A stretch of 64,000 nt of DNA from Dicyema japonicum (taxonomy: Eukaryota; Dicyemida; Rhombozoa; Dicyemidae): contig RDEW01000025.1 of assembly GCA_011109175.1 (NCBI GenBank), forward strand, positions 828,543 to 892,542. Direction: 5' to 3'. Under the pieces are notes generated by a model. It had not been told where the DNA came from. It saw nothing but the letters and a program-made list of their open reading frames with translations, and did no database searches. Shown piece by piece: positions 1 through 11,690 of the stretch. The position numbers and the translations under genes are program-made. Position 1 is the stretch's first letter. Each line of letters opens with the position of its first letter.

Positions 1-102
1 CTAGGATTCGTCCTCAGCAAAACAACACGAAATTTTCGGTTCTACGAGCAATAATGTCTTCCTCAACAGCTGATTGTCGAAAACAATGGGCTGCCTTAGT
101 TA

Positions 103-1206
103 TTGAAAGCACGCGCTCTAGACTGGGTCTTGTCTCCAGAGGTGGATAGGTTCAAGACTAAGTTTGGAGAGGAAATAACAATGCCTGAGTTCAAAAAACT
201 GATATACATTCAGGAACGCAAACAATTATCACACAATGAACTTGATTCGAAGGTTATCCCAGATTCTAAGCCTGATATGTCTTCACCGTCCCTGGATCCT
301 AAATTTTACGATCACTGCCGACGCACATTTATGGAACAATTGATAATTGCCGAGCAAACAAACAAAGCTCTAGACTCCGAACCAAAAAGATTCCCTATGT
401 CAAGATTGACAATAACTTATTGGAGTGTTTGAACTGTGTCATTAGCCAATGGGTTAAAAAGAACTCCATAATTTCTATGGATCAAATTTCTACTCTTATT
501 TATGCTGGTCAAGCTACATATCAGATTATTACTGTGAAAAAAATGAGCCATCAAAATGGAATGAGAATATAAGTAGAAAAATCGAAAAGTGGAAATCCTT
601 TTTTTTGCTAATTAAAAAAATTTTTTATGAAGACGTTGTCATCAGAGGAAAAACCTATGGCCTGCCACGAATTATCCTTAGTGGGATACCAAAAAATCAT
701 GGTGAAAGAGGGATTATTTCGTACATTGAAGATAAAATTAAAATTCTCGAAAAGAAATTGTGTCTATCTGAGTCCCGCAAGAAATTCCGTCTTGATAATC
801 TAAACTTCGAATTAAATCGAAGATCATTTTACAGAAACTTAACCCCTACGGCAAATAATGTTACTGAGTCTATTGATAATGAAAAATGTGCAGACTTTTG
901 GGAAGACGTTTGGAAAAAGAAAGATATGTGTTTAGCAAAATGTTCCACTTACCCATAGGACCTGTTAAAATTAATTTTTGTAAGATTTAAAAAAGATGAC
1001 TTTTTCACCTAAAGATGTCGAGGACCTTAGCAAAATGTACCACTTACCCATAGGACCCCTTAAATCAATTTTTATAAGATTTAAAAAAGATGACTTTTTT
1101 ACCTAAAGATGTCGAGGACCTTGGTAAAATATCTCGTGATGTCTATTGATGAACTTATCCAAAACCTGAGAAATTTAATTGGAGGCCATTTTGAATGGGA
1201 ACCTAA
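103..1206 (+). mobile_element. Non-LTR retrotransposon fragment (region before RT)
   Basis: Degenerate plus-strand coding sequence resembling the linker between endonuclease and reverse transcriptase in R2/NeSL-like LINEs. A first block (103-432) runs into a second (about 415-560) by a one-base frame change. A third block (605-958) contains RSFYRNL followed by FWEDVWKKK, which matches the FYxNL...FWxxIW pattern that precedes the RT in such elements. No RT core is left here. Frame breaks and a tandem duplication (932-1121) show that it is dead. The family assignment is from recalled sequence style, so the clade is uncertain. Confidence 0.55.
932..1121 (+). repeat. 95-bp tandem duplication
   Basis: Two adjacent copies of a unit with a 95-bp period: TTAGCAAAATG at 932 and again at 1027, each followed by CACTTACCCATAGGACC and ending in AAAGATGTCGAGGACC. 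A third start (TTGGTAAAAT) follows at about 1121. The copies differ at a few positions. The duplication lies inside the decayed retrotransposon reading frame and brings in-frame stops. Confidence 0.85.
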
Positions 1207-1470
1207 ATATTCCATAGACCAAGGATAAAACCAAACTAACTGATTCCTTGATCCTGACGCGTTCCAAGTGAACCTTCACCCTAGAAAAGTGATCCAGAGG
1301 ACGTTGTCCGGGGATCTGAGATCGATTCCTGAACTCGTCGCCTGGAAAAAAATTGTTTCTTGTAGAATGAATAGATGGATCCTTTAGAATGCCGGCCAGG
1401 CATTGGACGTCCTGAGTAAGCTGGATCCAATGACGCCACCAGAAGAAACCATTGAATTAAAATATAAAAA
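1207..1470. repeat. Dispersed repeat family A, copy 1
   Basis: Starts with AAAACCAAACTAACTGATTC followed by TTGATCCTGACGCGTTCC, and contains GTGATCCAGAGGAC, TTGTCC and later CTGGATCCAATGACGCCAC. The same order of blocks recurs at 11428-11690, 39720-39900, 58490-58625 and 60073-60407. Copies are 200-340 bp and about 70-80% alike by eye. The 60-kb copy has inverted ends, so the family is probably a MITE-like DNA element. Confidence 0.7.
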
Positions 1471-1502
1471 TAAATCATAAAAAACATTTAAAAAATAAAA
1501 GA

Positions 1503-2193
1503 CTATTCTTTAATATAATCATAGTCATAATAATCGTTGTCATCGTCTTTTGGTTTGAGTTCATAGTCATGGCCCAGAGCCCAAAGTGATTCTAAATCAT
1601 ACTTAATGCGCTCTTTCTCAATAAACAAATGTAAAACGATAAATCCCATGTCCATAACAACCCACGACTGACCTCCGCCAATTCCATTTACGATCATAGC
1701 GTTGTCATTTATATTTCTCCTTTTAGTGTACTATAAATCACATTTAATAAAAACCATCGTTCGGAGAGTCTGACTCACCCCAGCCAGGTGACGATGAGAC
1801 AAAGATGTGCCAATCACTACGTAGTCAGAATAGTTTCGTTCTTTTGGGATTGTTAGACACACAATATCCCGAATTTTCTCACTTTTAAGAAATCCAACCA
1901 ATTCTTCAAGTTCGATTACATTCAAACCGTCTAAAATTTTTTTATTATTTTCTACCTTTTTCTCCCAAATATTGATTTCTATTAAGTAGGAGGTCGTCAT
2001 AAAGAATTTCTTCATCTTTTGTATCGTCGTTATCGTTATATTCTTCATACTCCTCATATACTTCATCAATCCCAATTATATCTGTGGGTTTTTTGCAGTA
2101 TAGTCGCTTTAAAGTATTTGTTGGTGAACTCATGTTGATTTTGCTTATGTTGGAAAAAACAAATTTGTTCAGTTTTAGCACACTACGAATCAT
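1503..2193 (-). CDS. MALSU1: Mitochondrial ribosome silencing factor (RsfS/MALSU1 family)
   Basis: Three exons on the minus strand joined by micro-introns of 25 nt (1931-1955) and 24 nt (1731-1754), both GT-AG and both restoring frame. The first ATG is at 2193; the basic N-terminus (MIRSVLKLNKF) suits a mitochondrial presequence. An acidic linker follows, then the family core: DGLNVIELEELVGFLKSEK, DIVCLTIP, SDYVVIGTSLSHRHLAG, and near the C-terminus QSWVVMDMGFIVLHLF and YDLESLWA. These match RsfS/MALSU1, which binds uL14m and prevents premature subunit joining. The stop is TAG and no lesion is seen. The C-terminal tail is acidic and tyrosine-rich (DDDNDYYDYDYIKE). Neighbours are dead transposons, so context adds nothing. 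Confidence 0.85.
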
Positions 2194-2226
2194 ATCAATT
2201 AAATTTTTAATAAAAAATTTCACTAA

Positions 2227-2880
2227 TTTATTTTTTAGTCCTAGATAATTTTAAATTTTATATTTGAGTAGCGGAGAAGACCTGATCAAACGTAATCAGG
2301 AGAAAACCCGATTCCAACGAGCTTGTGTAGGATCGACGGAGGAGCATCGAGCCAAGTTGAGAGTCTGGATTAAATTTGAGGGGTCACTTAGTTTGTTTTT
2401 TTTCGTTTTAATGGTAGTCTTGGACAATGGAACCTTATGTATTCATATGTTTATTGGTAACGCGGGAGTGCTCGTAACCAACTCACGTAACTGATTAAAA
2501 TTTTCACATCTAATAGCTTAGAAATTACTACCGCGATCGGTCCTGGGTTCGATTACCCCACCGATTACTTGGTTAAAAGTTACTCTTCCTTTCATCTTCT
2601 TTTAAATTTTCTCTTATTTTACTGGAATTGAGTCAATTGATCTGCCTAGTGTCGGAATGGTATGAAAATGGATCATCCCCTTCCATTGAAGATGCTCTCG
2701 CAATTGGATGAACTGGATGAGTTCTCCCTTCCCGATTGTTCTGGATGAAACTTGTATGTGATTTTTGAAAAACTCTGCTTCTATAATCTTGAGAATTTAA
2801 TTACTATAAAACGAAACCAAAAAATAGAGTTCGAGGATCCAATCTTAAATGCGTGGATATTCCAATTAAGGATTGAAAGT
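2227..2880. other. Intergenic stretch, one tRNA-like B-box
   Basis: No gene recognised. GGGTTCGATTACCCC near 2547 looks like a RNA polymerase III B-box of a tRNA-derived SINE, but no cloverleaf can be drawn around it. Confidence 0.35.
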
Positions 2881-2885
2881 GGAAA

Positions 2886-3540
2886 TCAGTTCGAATAGCT
2901 ACAATAGTTTGAGAAGATTTTCCGAGCTTTTGAAAGAATTACACACGCGTAACGTCCCAGACTAGAAGTTTCCCAACAGCAATGGTGATTCCATCTGGAA
3001 ATTTTCCAAGTTCCTACGGGTTCATGTACTGAGAGAAAATCATCTGTTTCCAAAGTCAGTTGTACGATTTTGTTTAAAGCCTTGTGCCAGAGGACCCTGC
3101 AGGTACTCTTCCTGCAAGGGAGTAGACATAGTCTAAATCCATCCATATGGTCACCGCATCTACACTGATGTGGAACACAAATCTTCAGTCCAAGTCGCAA
3201 TAAGAGCCCGAATCGAATAAAAGTTTCGAGTACTCCGTTTGGAATGGTGTTGAGCCATGCCACACTTTCAAGAGAGACCTTGGAAAACGGACAAGCACGG
3301 TGGTCTAGGCTCAAGAACTTCAACAATTTTGCAAAAGATTTCAATCAACCAACATAATCCAAATTCCGCTACAATTTCGAGATTGAGAGTGGGAACAAGT
3401 AAATAAGAAGGTAAGAATCAGATCTCCCGCATTGATCGACTTCCAGGTCAGAATAAAATTCTGTGAAGGAGTGCAAAATATTCCTGACCATGCTGTATAA
3501 GACGACAAGGACACTGTTGTAAGAGTCGACATTTTCGCAA
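2886..3540 (-). mobile_element. LINE C-terminal fragment
   Basis: The minus-strand translation carries AWLNTIPNGVLETFIRFGLL, LRLGLKICVPHQCRCG and LWHKALNKIVQL. This matches the post-RT region of a common animal non-LTR family (AWL..lP......ir...g.RLG......C.CG...d..G.H.l.C..s..r..RH...N). A 63-codon piece (3341-3532) precedes it in another frame. Pieces of the next downstream domain of the same family lie at 6300, 8905, 48270 and 52400, all on minus. Confidence 0.7.
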
Positions 3541-4144
3541 TTCTACAGACTTAATTTTTATTCCGCAGCCCTTAATTATACAACTTGACTACTCACGAAA
3601 TTCGAATGCTAGAGGTCCTGGCGGTCTTGCCATACACCATCTAAGACATCTAGCTTAAGTGAGTTTCACGCTTTAACTAACTCGGACGTTTTTTCACCAT
3701 GTCAACTCACGTTGTAGATACTTACCTAATGGAGTTCCTCGAGGCACAATCCTTTCTCCAGCTCTTTTTAATATAGGTTAAAAAAAGTCAAAGAAAAAAC
3801 ACCTTAATACTATTTTCTCCTAGATGGATCTCTTGAATCCTTCTCCCACCAAATCATTTATAGCGGTTTTACGTCTGATCGTCGTCAGTTTAACCTGGAA
3901 CCTATGCAACTTCTTAATAACACTCCTCTTCCTGTTGTCAAAAAACCTAAAATACTTGGTGTGATATTTGATACTTCCTTATCAAAAAATGTCTCATATA
4001 TATATGCGAAAAAGCGAAAAATAGCAGAAAAAAAACTCAATTACTCCGGACCGTGGCGGGTACGTCATTTGAAAGAAGAGAAAAACACAGCCCTTCCGAT
4101 AAAGACTAAGTAAGGAAACATTACTTAAACTTCACCTTAGACAG

Positions 4145-4390
4145 AACTCACACTTTAAGAAGTAAGAGCAGTAATATTAATTAATCTAAGGCATCCAAGA
4201 CATTCAAGGTGTTTTTGACTTTTCGTTCTTTTTTTTGTTTGTGAGTTCTAGAAGACAATCCAGTTCCGCAGTGATGAAACACTGATGACGGGATCACTCG
4301 TCAACCCCAAATCATCATAGATTCGAACCGAGGACCTCATGATTTTAGTCCAAAACTTATTATACTGAGCCAAGTGAGCTTGATGATTAT
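4145..4390 (-). repeat. tRNA-derived SINE-like repeat (family D)
   Basis: On the minus strand the end of the block reads GCTCACTTGGCTCAGTATAA, then GGTCCTCGGTTCGAATC: a recognisable A-box (TGGCTCAGTATAATAAG) and B-box (GGTTCGAATC) at tRNA spacing. The body (GAAGACAATC, TCCGCAGTGAT, GATGACGGGATCACT) recurs at about 5885-6050 and 34970-35080. No target-site duplication is certain. Confidence 0.6.
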
Positions 4391-4589
4391 CTAAGACAAT
4401 TTATCAGAACTACGATGAACTATGCCGTTCCTGCTGGGGTCCCTGTTTATTAATAACAAACATCAAAAAAATACAATGACTCAAAACTCTGCTCTAAGAA
4501 TAATTACCGGATGTCTAAAAACCACACAACTGATTACTTACAATGTAAATCAAAATTCTTACAATTAGGGACTATTTCACGATGCTCAG

Positions 4590-4775
4590 TCTACAGTTCC
4601 TTGACAAGTGTAAACACCAGGACATCCAGCTCCCATACCGCGGAAAATTCGTGTCCATTTGATGCGCCTACGATGAGGTCACCATATGAATTTACATTCG
4701 TATCCGTACAGGATTGGACAATCATCCTCTCTACTATGCCAATCATGCTTACCTTGACGAACAAAAGACGGATCA
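4590..4775. repeat. Diverged repeat shared with 43740-43930
   Basis: The minus strand reads GTAGAGAGGATGATTGTCCA then ATCCTGTACGGATACGAATG. The plus strand at about 43775 reads GTGGAGAAGATGATTGTCCA then ATCCTGTACAGATATGAATG. Both translate to IVEKMIVQSCTD-like peptides, so this is an old coding repeat. The family is not recognised. Confidence 0.6.
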
Positions 4776-5279
4776 CCTCTTGTCTTGTCCGGGTTTACCT
4801 CCTAATTCTGCAAGGAACCAAAAATACCTGTCGGATCACAGGGAGCGCCCGCTCTTAAAGAGGGAGTTAGTTGGCTTCATGCCGCAAGTCCTGCAAATGC
4901 TTGGACTCCTCTGCGCTCTCAGACCCCTCTTATCGTTTATTCTGTGCTGCAAAGTACGAGTCAATGATAGCATCTCTTTTCAGGTAGTTTTCCATCCTTT
5001 TTTCTGCTGCAACTTTTATCGACATTACTAGCAAGTTTTTCATCTTTATTTAGCTTCTCGTTGAGCCTTTTGTGTAGGGCAATCTTGATCCCTACTCTCC
5101 TCGATTTTTAAAGAAGCAAAATAAAAAGCTCTTTGTATGCAGTGTAATACCATCCTTCCAGTCCATAAAAAAGTGATGGAATGATCGTACGTGAAAAAAT
5201 AAATAAAAACATATACGTTTCGAGTCTCAATTTCCTCATACACAAGATCGCATGGTGGCCTTTCTTCCTTTCAAATTAG

Positions 5280-5640
5280 AGGCAGACTTCTCAAAACTCC
5301 TCTTAAGCCCGACCACACTGAAATACTCATCAATCTCATTTGAATTACTTTGGGATATAGACAATTTTGGAATATAGAACAATATATTGAAATTTTCTTG
5401 GAAATTTATTATTTAAAATTTTGCTTAAAGGATCAAAGACTAAAACGAAAAGTTGGGGAGACAGTGTCTCCTTGCAGTATTCCACGTTTCAATGCAACTA
5501 TCTCAATCCTCTCCATGTTTATTATAGCCAGCACGATCCAGATGGAAGTTCTAATTATAAACGATACTAAATTGAAGCACATGGATTGGATTTAGCATCT
5601 GAAATTGGAATACGAAAGAAAAACGAGAAGAATCGGTGAT
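5280..5640 (-). mobile_element. R2-like reverse transcriptase core fragment
   Basis: Minus-strand translation of about 5420-5530 contains KRGILQGDTVSP, the RT motif RGxxQGDxxSP, followed after a frame change by DPLSKILN. This fits the R2/NeSL style (RGILQGDSLSPLLFxxxxNPLS). Surrounding DNA has stops in all frames. Confidence 0.6.
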
Positions 5641-5884
5641 TTATTACATTGCTTGTGGAAACTCGCATTGTAATTGGGGCTTTTTACGGAGAAGAGACAT
5701 ACAATGTCTCATGAGAGTGCCCCGATATAGACGACCCCAAATCTTGGCTTTCCTCTTTAGTTAATGGCTCTTACCTTGTTTAGTTAGTTGGGGTTTTGCG
5801 AATAAATCATGTTATCTATCTTATCCTCTCCATGTTTATGTTTAGGATTACTCTCCATTTGGTAGTTAGAGTCTACGAAATTTC

Positions 5885-6055
5885 TAATCCAAGAAGTAAT
5901 AATAGTAATGCTACTTATTTCAATGGATATCCAGGACATAAACTGTTTTTGACTTATCGTTCTTTTCTTTTTTTATGTATGAGTCCCAGAAGACAATCTA
6001 TTTCCGCAGTGATAAAGCAATGCTACAGCGTCAGTCGTATTTTCCATAACTAAAT
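5885..6055. repeat. SINE-like repeat family D, copy 2
   Basis: Shares AAACTGTTTTTGACTTATCG, TTCTTTTC, GAAGACAATCTATTTCCGCA and GTGATAAA with 4200-4280, in the same order and spacing. Truncated before the tRNA-like end. Confidence 0.55.
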
Positions 6056-6299
6056 AGAATATCCAATGTTAGCTTTAGCTCGATTCTCATGCATGATAGA
6101 TGCTAGTCACTGGTTACTCTAAATTTCAGTTCTCAGTGAATTATTACTCTATATTACAAATGCAGTAAATTTTGTAAACTTATCGTTCTTAAAAATATGT
6201 GAAACCGTGGAAATTCGTTCAAATAGTAAACAATTTATTGTTAAAATCAAAGAAACAGTTACAAAAAAATAAAGCAATACCACATATTTACAGAAAAAG

Positions 6300-6710
6300 T
6301 GACAAATGGTCATATAGCGGCCGCCCTGACTGCATAGATATTCCCTTTCAGGATGGCGAGCGAGATTTGCTCAAATAACCAGCAGCGCTCACGGGAGTCT
6401 CTTGTGAAATCCGATTCCCTAGACGACTTGAGAATTCCAGCGTCGCAGGCGCAAGGGAACTAGACGTCTCAACGGCGAGTAGAACGAACAAAAAAGTCAT
6501 TGGGTAGGACCATGAACTTTACCCGTTTCGACCTCTCGGCCTTCTCAGCAGCAGAACAGGCTCAAGAGGCACTCTGGAGTAGGTTGCAAGGGGCAAACGT
6601 ATCGGTGCAGGTGATGTCCCAGATAAGTGGTTTCTTGGTATCAAATGGGAGACGGTCATCCCATCTGTTCGCTTTCCGGCTTCCTTACTACTTTATTTAC
6701 AGAATTTAAT
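6300..6710 (-). mobile_element. LINE C-terminal domain fragment
   Basis: Nucleotide match to 52410-52800: GGATGGCGAGCGAGATTT, CAGCAGCGCTCA, GAAATCCGATTCCCTAGACG, GCGTCGCAGGCGCAAGGGAA and CTTCTCGGCCTT occur in the same order in both. The reading strand is minus, by analogy with the 48-kb and 52-kb copies. Confidence 0.65.
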
Positions 6711-7205
6711 ATTTATTAGCCTTCAATATGATTTTTTTATTTTCGAGTAGAAATTTTTCAAGATTTATAAACTCAAAATTAAGTCCATGATTTTTAACTT
6801 GTGCACAACGACAATTATTATAGAATGTGAAATATCATCAGTTTGAAATTATGTCAAATTTAAAATCGGATAACCAAAGTGAGTAATTAAGCAAGGTTGT
6901 TTCCTCTGACAATAGCTATCGAGATACCTTCTTGAAGCCATTCAGTTTTGTGTTCATCCTTGGTAACCTTTGGATCATTAAGCCGATCCGACTGACTAGA
7001 CCAGTCACTTGTGAGCCAATAAATTTCAATGTCGAAAGAGACAAAAAATCCCAAGTCCCAAATTCTAACCGGGACCTAGAGAACTACAGTCTCCCACTAT
7101 ACCCTCAGGTCAGTTTTTAGTAAATTAAATCCTATTATTAGTCTTATAAATTCATACCGTAAAGCTAATAGCTATTTATGATTCTGTCCACTTTATTTAT
7201 TTTAT
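6711..7205. other. AT-rich spacer without recognised feature
   Basis: No conserved coding segment, repeat family or RNA could be recognised on either strand. Confidence 0.4.
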
Positions 7206-7545
7206 TTATTAACCCCGGAAACACCGAGAAAGAAGTTAAAGTAACAACTAATTAAGTGTATCCAGTTTCCACTTCTACAGAAACAAAGTCCATCCGGAAT
7301 CAGCATAAAGGGTAAGACGTTCATCACATGCAGTTGTGGAAACCCCTCCAGTGGAGTGGGGAAGAGCAAATGATCCTTTTTCATGCCGGCCTGGCACTGG
7401 GCGTCACCTAGACAGGTGGATCACATGACACCAATCTATTAGGAAGAGAGAGGAGGAACAGACAAGCAAGCAGAAAACTTCAACCAATTAACCACGCAGC
7501 ACCACATGGCGCCACGCGGCTCGATCCTGATTCTGTCCACTCTTT
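7206..7545. repeat. Dispersed repeat family B, copy 1
   Basis: Diagnostic blocks are ACAGAAAC, AAGTCCATCCGGAATCAGCA, CCTCCAGTGGAGTGGGGAA, ATGATCCTTT, TGGCACTGGGCGTCACC, GGTGGATCACATGACACC and GGAACAGACAAG. The same blocks recur at 16610-16745, 19790-20060, 37720-37965, 44600-44900, 50420-50560 and 63830-63900. It looks like a non-autonomous element; the type is not certain. Confidence 0.7.
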
Positions 7546-7782
7546 TAATCCAAAGAAATAAGTGTCTTAATTTTTGTTAAAAACCTTCTTAAGAGAGTTT
7601 ATAAAGCCGGATGCTAGTTTTTACAGTATACTTTAGTGCTAAATTCAGAAAAAATCAACATTTATAAGACAATGCTCTCTAAATCGATTTGAAATTAATG
7701 ACGATTCTTCGTATTGATTTTTATATAATTGTTAATCCAGAAAGAGGAAAATAAAACTGTTCTATTTGAAGAAATCCAATAG

Positions 7783-7899
7783 GGAGAATCCTTCTTCAAA
7801 ATGATAATCAAATATTTAGATAGTTAGTTGAAAGCACTCCCNGGAGAATCCCTTCAAAATGATAATCAAATATTTAGATAGTTAGTTAAAAGCACTCCC
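7783..7899. repeat. Near-identical duplication flanking an N
   Basis: A block starting GGAGAATCC and ending AAAGCACTCCC occurs at 7783-7841 and again at 7843-7899, separated only by the undetermined base at 7842. They differ by two missing bases and one substitution. This is typical of an assembly gap closed with overlapping ends, so it may be an artefact. Confidence 0.85.
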
Positions 7900-8880
7900 G
7901 CGTTACCCATAATCATGAATATTTAGGTTCCGCTTTTGCTGTGCTCTTTGCTATTTGTTCTACCAGCCTCGTATGAATCCTGTTGTTTACTTCGGCCAGT
8001 AGATGCCTACTATTTTTGAATTGATTAACCAATCATATGATAATTGAATTCTTAAGTACCTCTTGATCCCGTAAACATTCAATAATCATCCAATCTCTAT
8101 TGAAGATATTTCGTCTTTGTTAGTGACGAATAAATATAAAGGAATTTCCCTCTTCTCGTGACCTAGACGAGGTGATTGACTAGGAGACATCTGAAACTCG
8201 AATTGATCCTAAAATCTTATTTTAAAATTAATATCAAAATTAAAATTTCGACGTCTTCTAACATAAGGACCTGTCCAATCAACCAGAAGACCATTCAAGG
8301 TAAGATTGTATTTGAGGTACTTCTATCTTAATCATCAACACGAAAAGTAACCACGACTTCAAAGACAAATGAGTTATTTTAGAGAAATCGAATATTTTTT
8401 TGATGTGTCCACGGTTTCTTGCCTCGATTCCAGAAGCTTAGAAATAAGAACTCAAGGAAATTAAAAAGTACATTTGCAAGGAAATAGAAATGTTATTTTC
8501 TACTAAAAATTCATGGGGGTTATTGTGATGCTGCAAATAGTGGTCCCAGCAACTTTAGATATACTAAAGGAATCTTTGGAGTCAGACTTTTCATTTTCTC
8601 TCAATCTCTCTCAAATATTTTGTTTTGAGATTGATAAGGAAAAAAAGATTCAATGTTGAGTATTTTAAAGTCGAGGATTTCAAAGGAAGCTAAATGGAAC
8701 GGGGACTCGTTAAGACACTGTCAATTTCGACGGGACGTTATGATAATTGACGGACAAATACTGTATATCATCTATAGGAGATCTCTCGACCTCCTGGGAT
8801 TGGGATGTATTATCTCTGGGGAGACGTGAATTTGAACGCTAAAGAAGTTTTATGTCATTTTATGAAGCATGCCGATTTGG
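7900..8880. other. Spacer without recognised gene
   Basis: AT-rich sequence with stops in all frames. No micro-intron gene, RNA or known repeat family was recognised. Confidence 0.4.
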
Positions 8881-8889
8881 AGGAATACC

Positions 8890-10030
8890 TTGCATTTTAG
8901 ATGTCTAGGAGGCTATGGGATGTGTAAAATAGACGAGCACACGTGGGATTCTATAAAATACTAATTTTGGATGTTTTATAAGAGGATGGATCGAATTTAC
9001 ATGAAGAGTGATTTTCTCGTGCCGACTTACTATGGGTTGATTGGATCGGAATCCGGGTTTCATGTCGAAATTCAGCGAGGGTCCAATAGTTCCGGAAGCC
9101 TCCACAACAGAGGAGTGAACATAACTTGTCGGGTAGGTCGGCTTTTTAAGTGGCCGAACAGGCTTAAGATGCGCTCTGATGGATGTTATTGTTGCGCATA
9201 TCAGACTAGAGACTCCTGATTTCAAACGGAAAGATGGATATCCATCTGGTTGTTTTCCATCATTCCTATAAAAGCCGATAGGTTCATAGGAAGCGGTTAA
9301 TCGGTAACATCCATACCCTGCCTAACTATTTAGTTTAGGCCATGTGTCTAAGAGATCTTCCATTACTTTTCCTAGAGGCAAATGAGTGTCGACCGAAACG
9401 GTAAATCTCGTCACCACATCAAAACGGATTTTGTATAAAAATCAGTCCAAAACGTAATGAAACTCCAATTCTAACAAAATTGTCTTCCAGAAACGTTCCC
9501 TGTGCTCCGCTTTGGATGACGCCAGGGAGATGTGCCAGACAACAGGCAAGTGCTGGTTTGATTACTTTAGAGATTTTCGGACAACAACCAGGCAAAACAT
9601 CTCCAGACTACGTTGAGAATCTTAGGATGGAAGAAGAACGAATGAAGATGGTACAAGTTCCACGTACTGACCGATGTCCAAGTCGATAGAGAATCGGGAC
9701 GGAAGTTTAGTATCCTGTTGACCAAGGAAAGATACTCGGAGAGAGAAACATCTGAAGACCAGCGAATTCCACAGCCACCAAATCTTGCTGGCTGTGACAT
9801 GCAACCCTCTGTATAGTAAAAATGCTCCTCATGAAGAATAATGAGGTGTGTAGGTCGAGTAAACATAATGATCGAGCGTTCCCTCAAGTAAGCGTTTCTG
9901 TCACATAATACATTCACCGTCGCACTCTTAGTGATTGGGAATCTGAGAATACGTACAAGGCGGGAATCAATATTTCCATGAAGCAATATATGAGAGGAGC
10001 GGAGAAAAGGGTAATGGCCTAGCATGTGCA
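8890..10030 (-). mobile_element. Decayed LINE, C-terminal half
   Basis: The minus strand (10025 to 9567) contains SQPARFGGCGIRWSSDVSLS then EYLSLVNRIL, matching the post-RT motif QPxRxGGLGIR...LAxxAYLSS. Further downstream (about 9480-8905) are pieces matching the terminal domain seen at 52400-52880 (CATTCCTATAAAAGCCGATA; GCGCTCTGATGGATGTT). A single-direction remnant of about 1.1 kb with many breaks. Confidence 0.7.
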
Positions 10031-10373
10031 GTGAAAAGACACAACTTTATTAGGAAAAGAAACTGTTTAATAACTATGAGATGTGAGTAGATTAATCTTA
10101 GGGAGATACCGAAATTCCAATTCTTGTGAACTTTTAAAACCAATTCCTTTTTTGCATATTAAGATTTAATGCCAGCAACTTCCTTCTTGTTGACTTTCCA
10201 GACTTAACATTCTATATGACGTATGAGACACGTCACCAACTCAAACTTTCGGCGGGAAAATTTGACTATTTATTTATGACTAACTATTTAAAATGTATTT
10301 AAATTAATATTTATAAAATATTCTAATTTACATAAAGACAAGAAATAAATTATGCTAAAATGAATTTATTATT

Positions 10374-11289
10374 TTATGGGCACAAATCTTTCGTAGTAAT
10401 GTTAGAGAAGAGGACTTGTAGTCCAAAGTAACTGCATTGAAATATACTCAGCTTTGCGTCGTTATTCATCATTTTAAGTCCCTCACTGGAGTACATGGAG
10501 TAGATTACTTGCTCGTCAGTTGCAATCAGATTCACGGGGATCATCTTGTTGAAGAATTTTTCATAGGCATCACAAAAAACGGAAAATGGGTCAACATGAC
10601 CTCCCATAATAGATCCAGATACCCAGACTCTTGCTTCTTTGACTATCTCTTCGATCGGATAATCGTAGAACTCATATACTTCACTCAATAACACACGTGT
10701 CTTGTCCATATATCTCGACGTTTTAAATAGGAACTTGCCCGTAAAAGGTGCGAAGCGGAATAGACCAACATCAACCCAGAGAACGTGTGAAAATGTATCA
10801 GAGAAGAGTTTGATGGTCCGCCTAATCATGTCGTGCTTGGAATGCATAATAGCAGAATACTCAGGATTGCCGTTTTCTTGTGGATGTTTTCCAAACCCAG
10901 GAAGCGTGAATATATGTTTTATTTCCTCAATTCTTCGGAAGCCAAACAGTTCTGATCTATTCACGTGCAATAATGTAGTGGGGAGATTTCCTCTGATTCT
11001 GTTCATGTGATCCAGGATTTTCTGGTCGTCCGAAAAAAGACGAGGTGGTTCTGGATAAGTCCGAATTTGTACATCCATTTGAAGTAGATGGAAGGATTTC
11101 GAATACCTCCTCCGTGTTTTATGACTTCTCCAATATTGTAGAAGCAGCTTACTAAAATGAATGTTTCACCCCAAATTTCCTTTCCGATTACGTCCTAAGA
11201 TATTATTATTTGGTGACCTTGAATGTTAAAATCTGATAATTTAATAGCTGAATAGGAATAAAATCAGAATAACTTTGTATTTTTATCAT
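10374..11289 (-). pseudogene. HtrL/YibB-like glycosyltransferase-family protein, copy 1
   Basis: The longest of three related genes (see 50962 and 56872). Minus strand: ATG at 11289, a short first exon, a 23-nt intron (11195-11217), then LVSCFYNIGE, DVGLFR-type motif WVDVGLFR, WVSGSIMGGHVDPF, FCDAYEKFF and TDEQVIYSMY, ending with the stop at 10374. The WVDxGxFR, GG-D and TDE/DQ motifs suit the HtrL_YibB family, thought to be glycosyltransferase-like. Compared with copy 2, at least two bases are missing: one in the first exon, where the membrane anchor is out of frame, and one T in a run of six T (about 11031). The segment 10374-11033 is open. Either a pseudogene or a gene with sequence errors. 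Confidence 0.7.
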
Positions 11290-11427
11290 TATGGGTTAAT
11301 AAAAAATGAGTACGAAAATAGGCTGAATAATATTTAGATTAAATTTTTACATTTTTTATATTTAAAAATAATTATTTATTAATTTTAGATTTATTAAAAT
11401 AATGAATGAAATTATTCTAAGACTATG

Positions 11428-11690
11428 GTAAAACCAAACTAACTAACCCGTGATCCTGACGCGTTTCGTAGAACCCTCACCCAAGTTCGGTTATCCAGGG
11501 AACATTGTCCTGGAAACTGAGGTCGATATAAAAATTTGCCACAGGGAGCAAATACTATCCAGTTGAATAAAAAATGAATCCTTTTAAATGCCGCATATGG
11601 ATTAAGCGTTCCTGAGTAAGTCGGATCCAATGACGTCACTAAAAAAAGCAAATAGCCGCATGGTATCATATAGCAGCACGTGACCATAGT
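11428..11690. repeat. Dispersed repeat family A, copy 2
   Basis: Begins AAAACCAAACTAACTAACC then CGTGATCCTGACGCG, and continues with GTTATCCAGGGAACATTGTC and GGATCCAATGACGTCACT in the order seen at 1207-1470. Confidence 0.7.

Larger units (their letters stand above)
3590..4930 (+). mobile_element. Decayed Jockey-type LINE (RT fragments)
   Basis: Plus-strand pieces align with the better copy at 54107-55363: LPNGVPRGTILSPALFNI (about 3725-3775), DRRQFNLEP and PKILGVIFDTSLS (3885-4000), QFIRTTMNYA (about 4400), ALRIITGC then LKTT (about 4490), and a terminal zinc-knuckle region DHLLSCPGLPPNS (about 4770). Multiple stops and shifts, and a SINE-like insertion at about 4145-4385, show that it is a fossil. 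Confidence 0.7.

Noticed and set aside
10437-11010. Plus-strand ORFs of 84-102 codons opposite HtrL-like copy 1, and 57426-57647 minus opposite copy 3
   Set aside because: They are antisense shadows of the conserved protein on the other strand.
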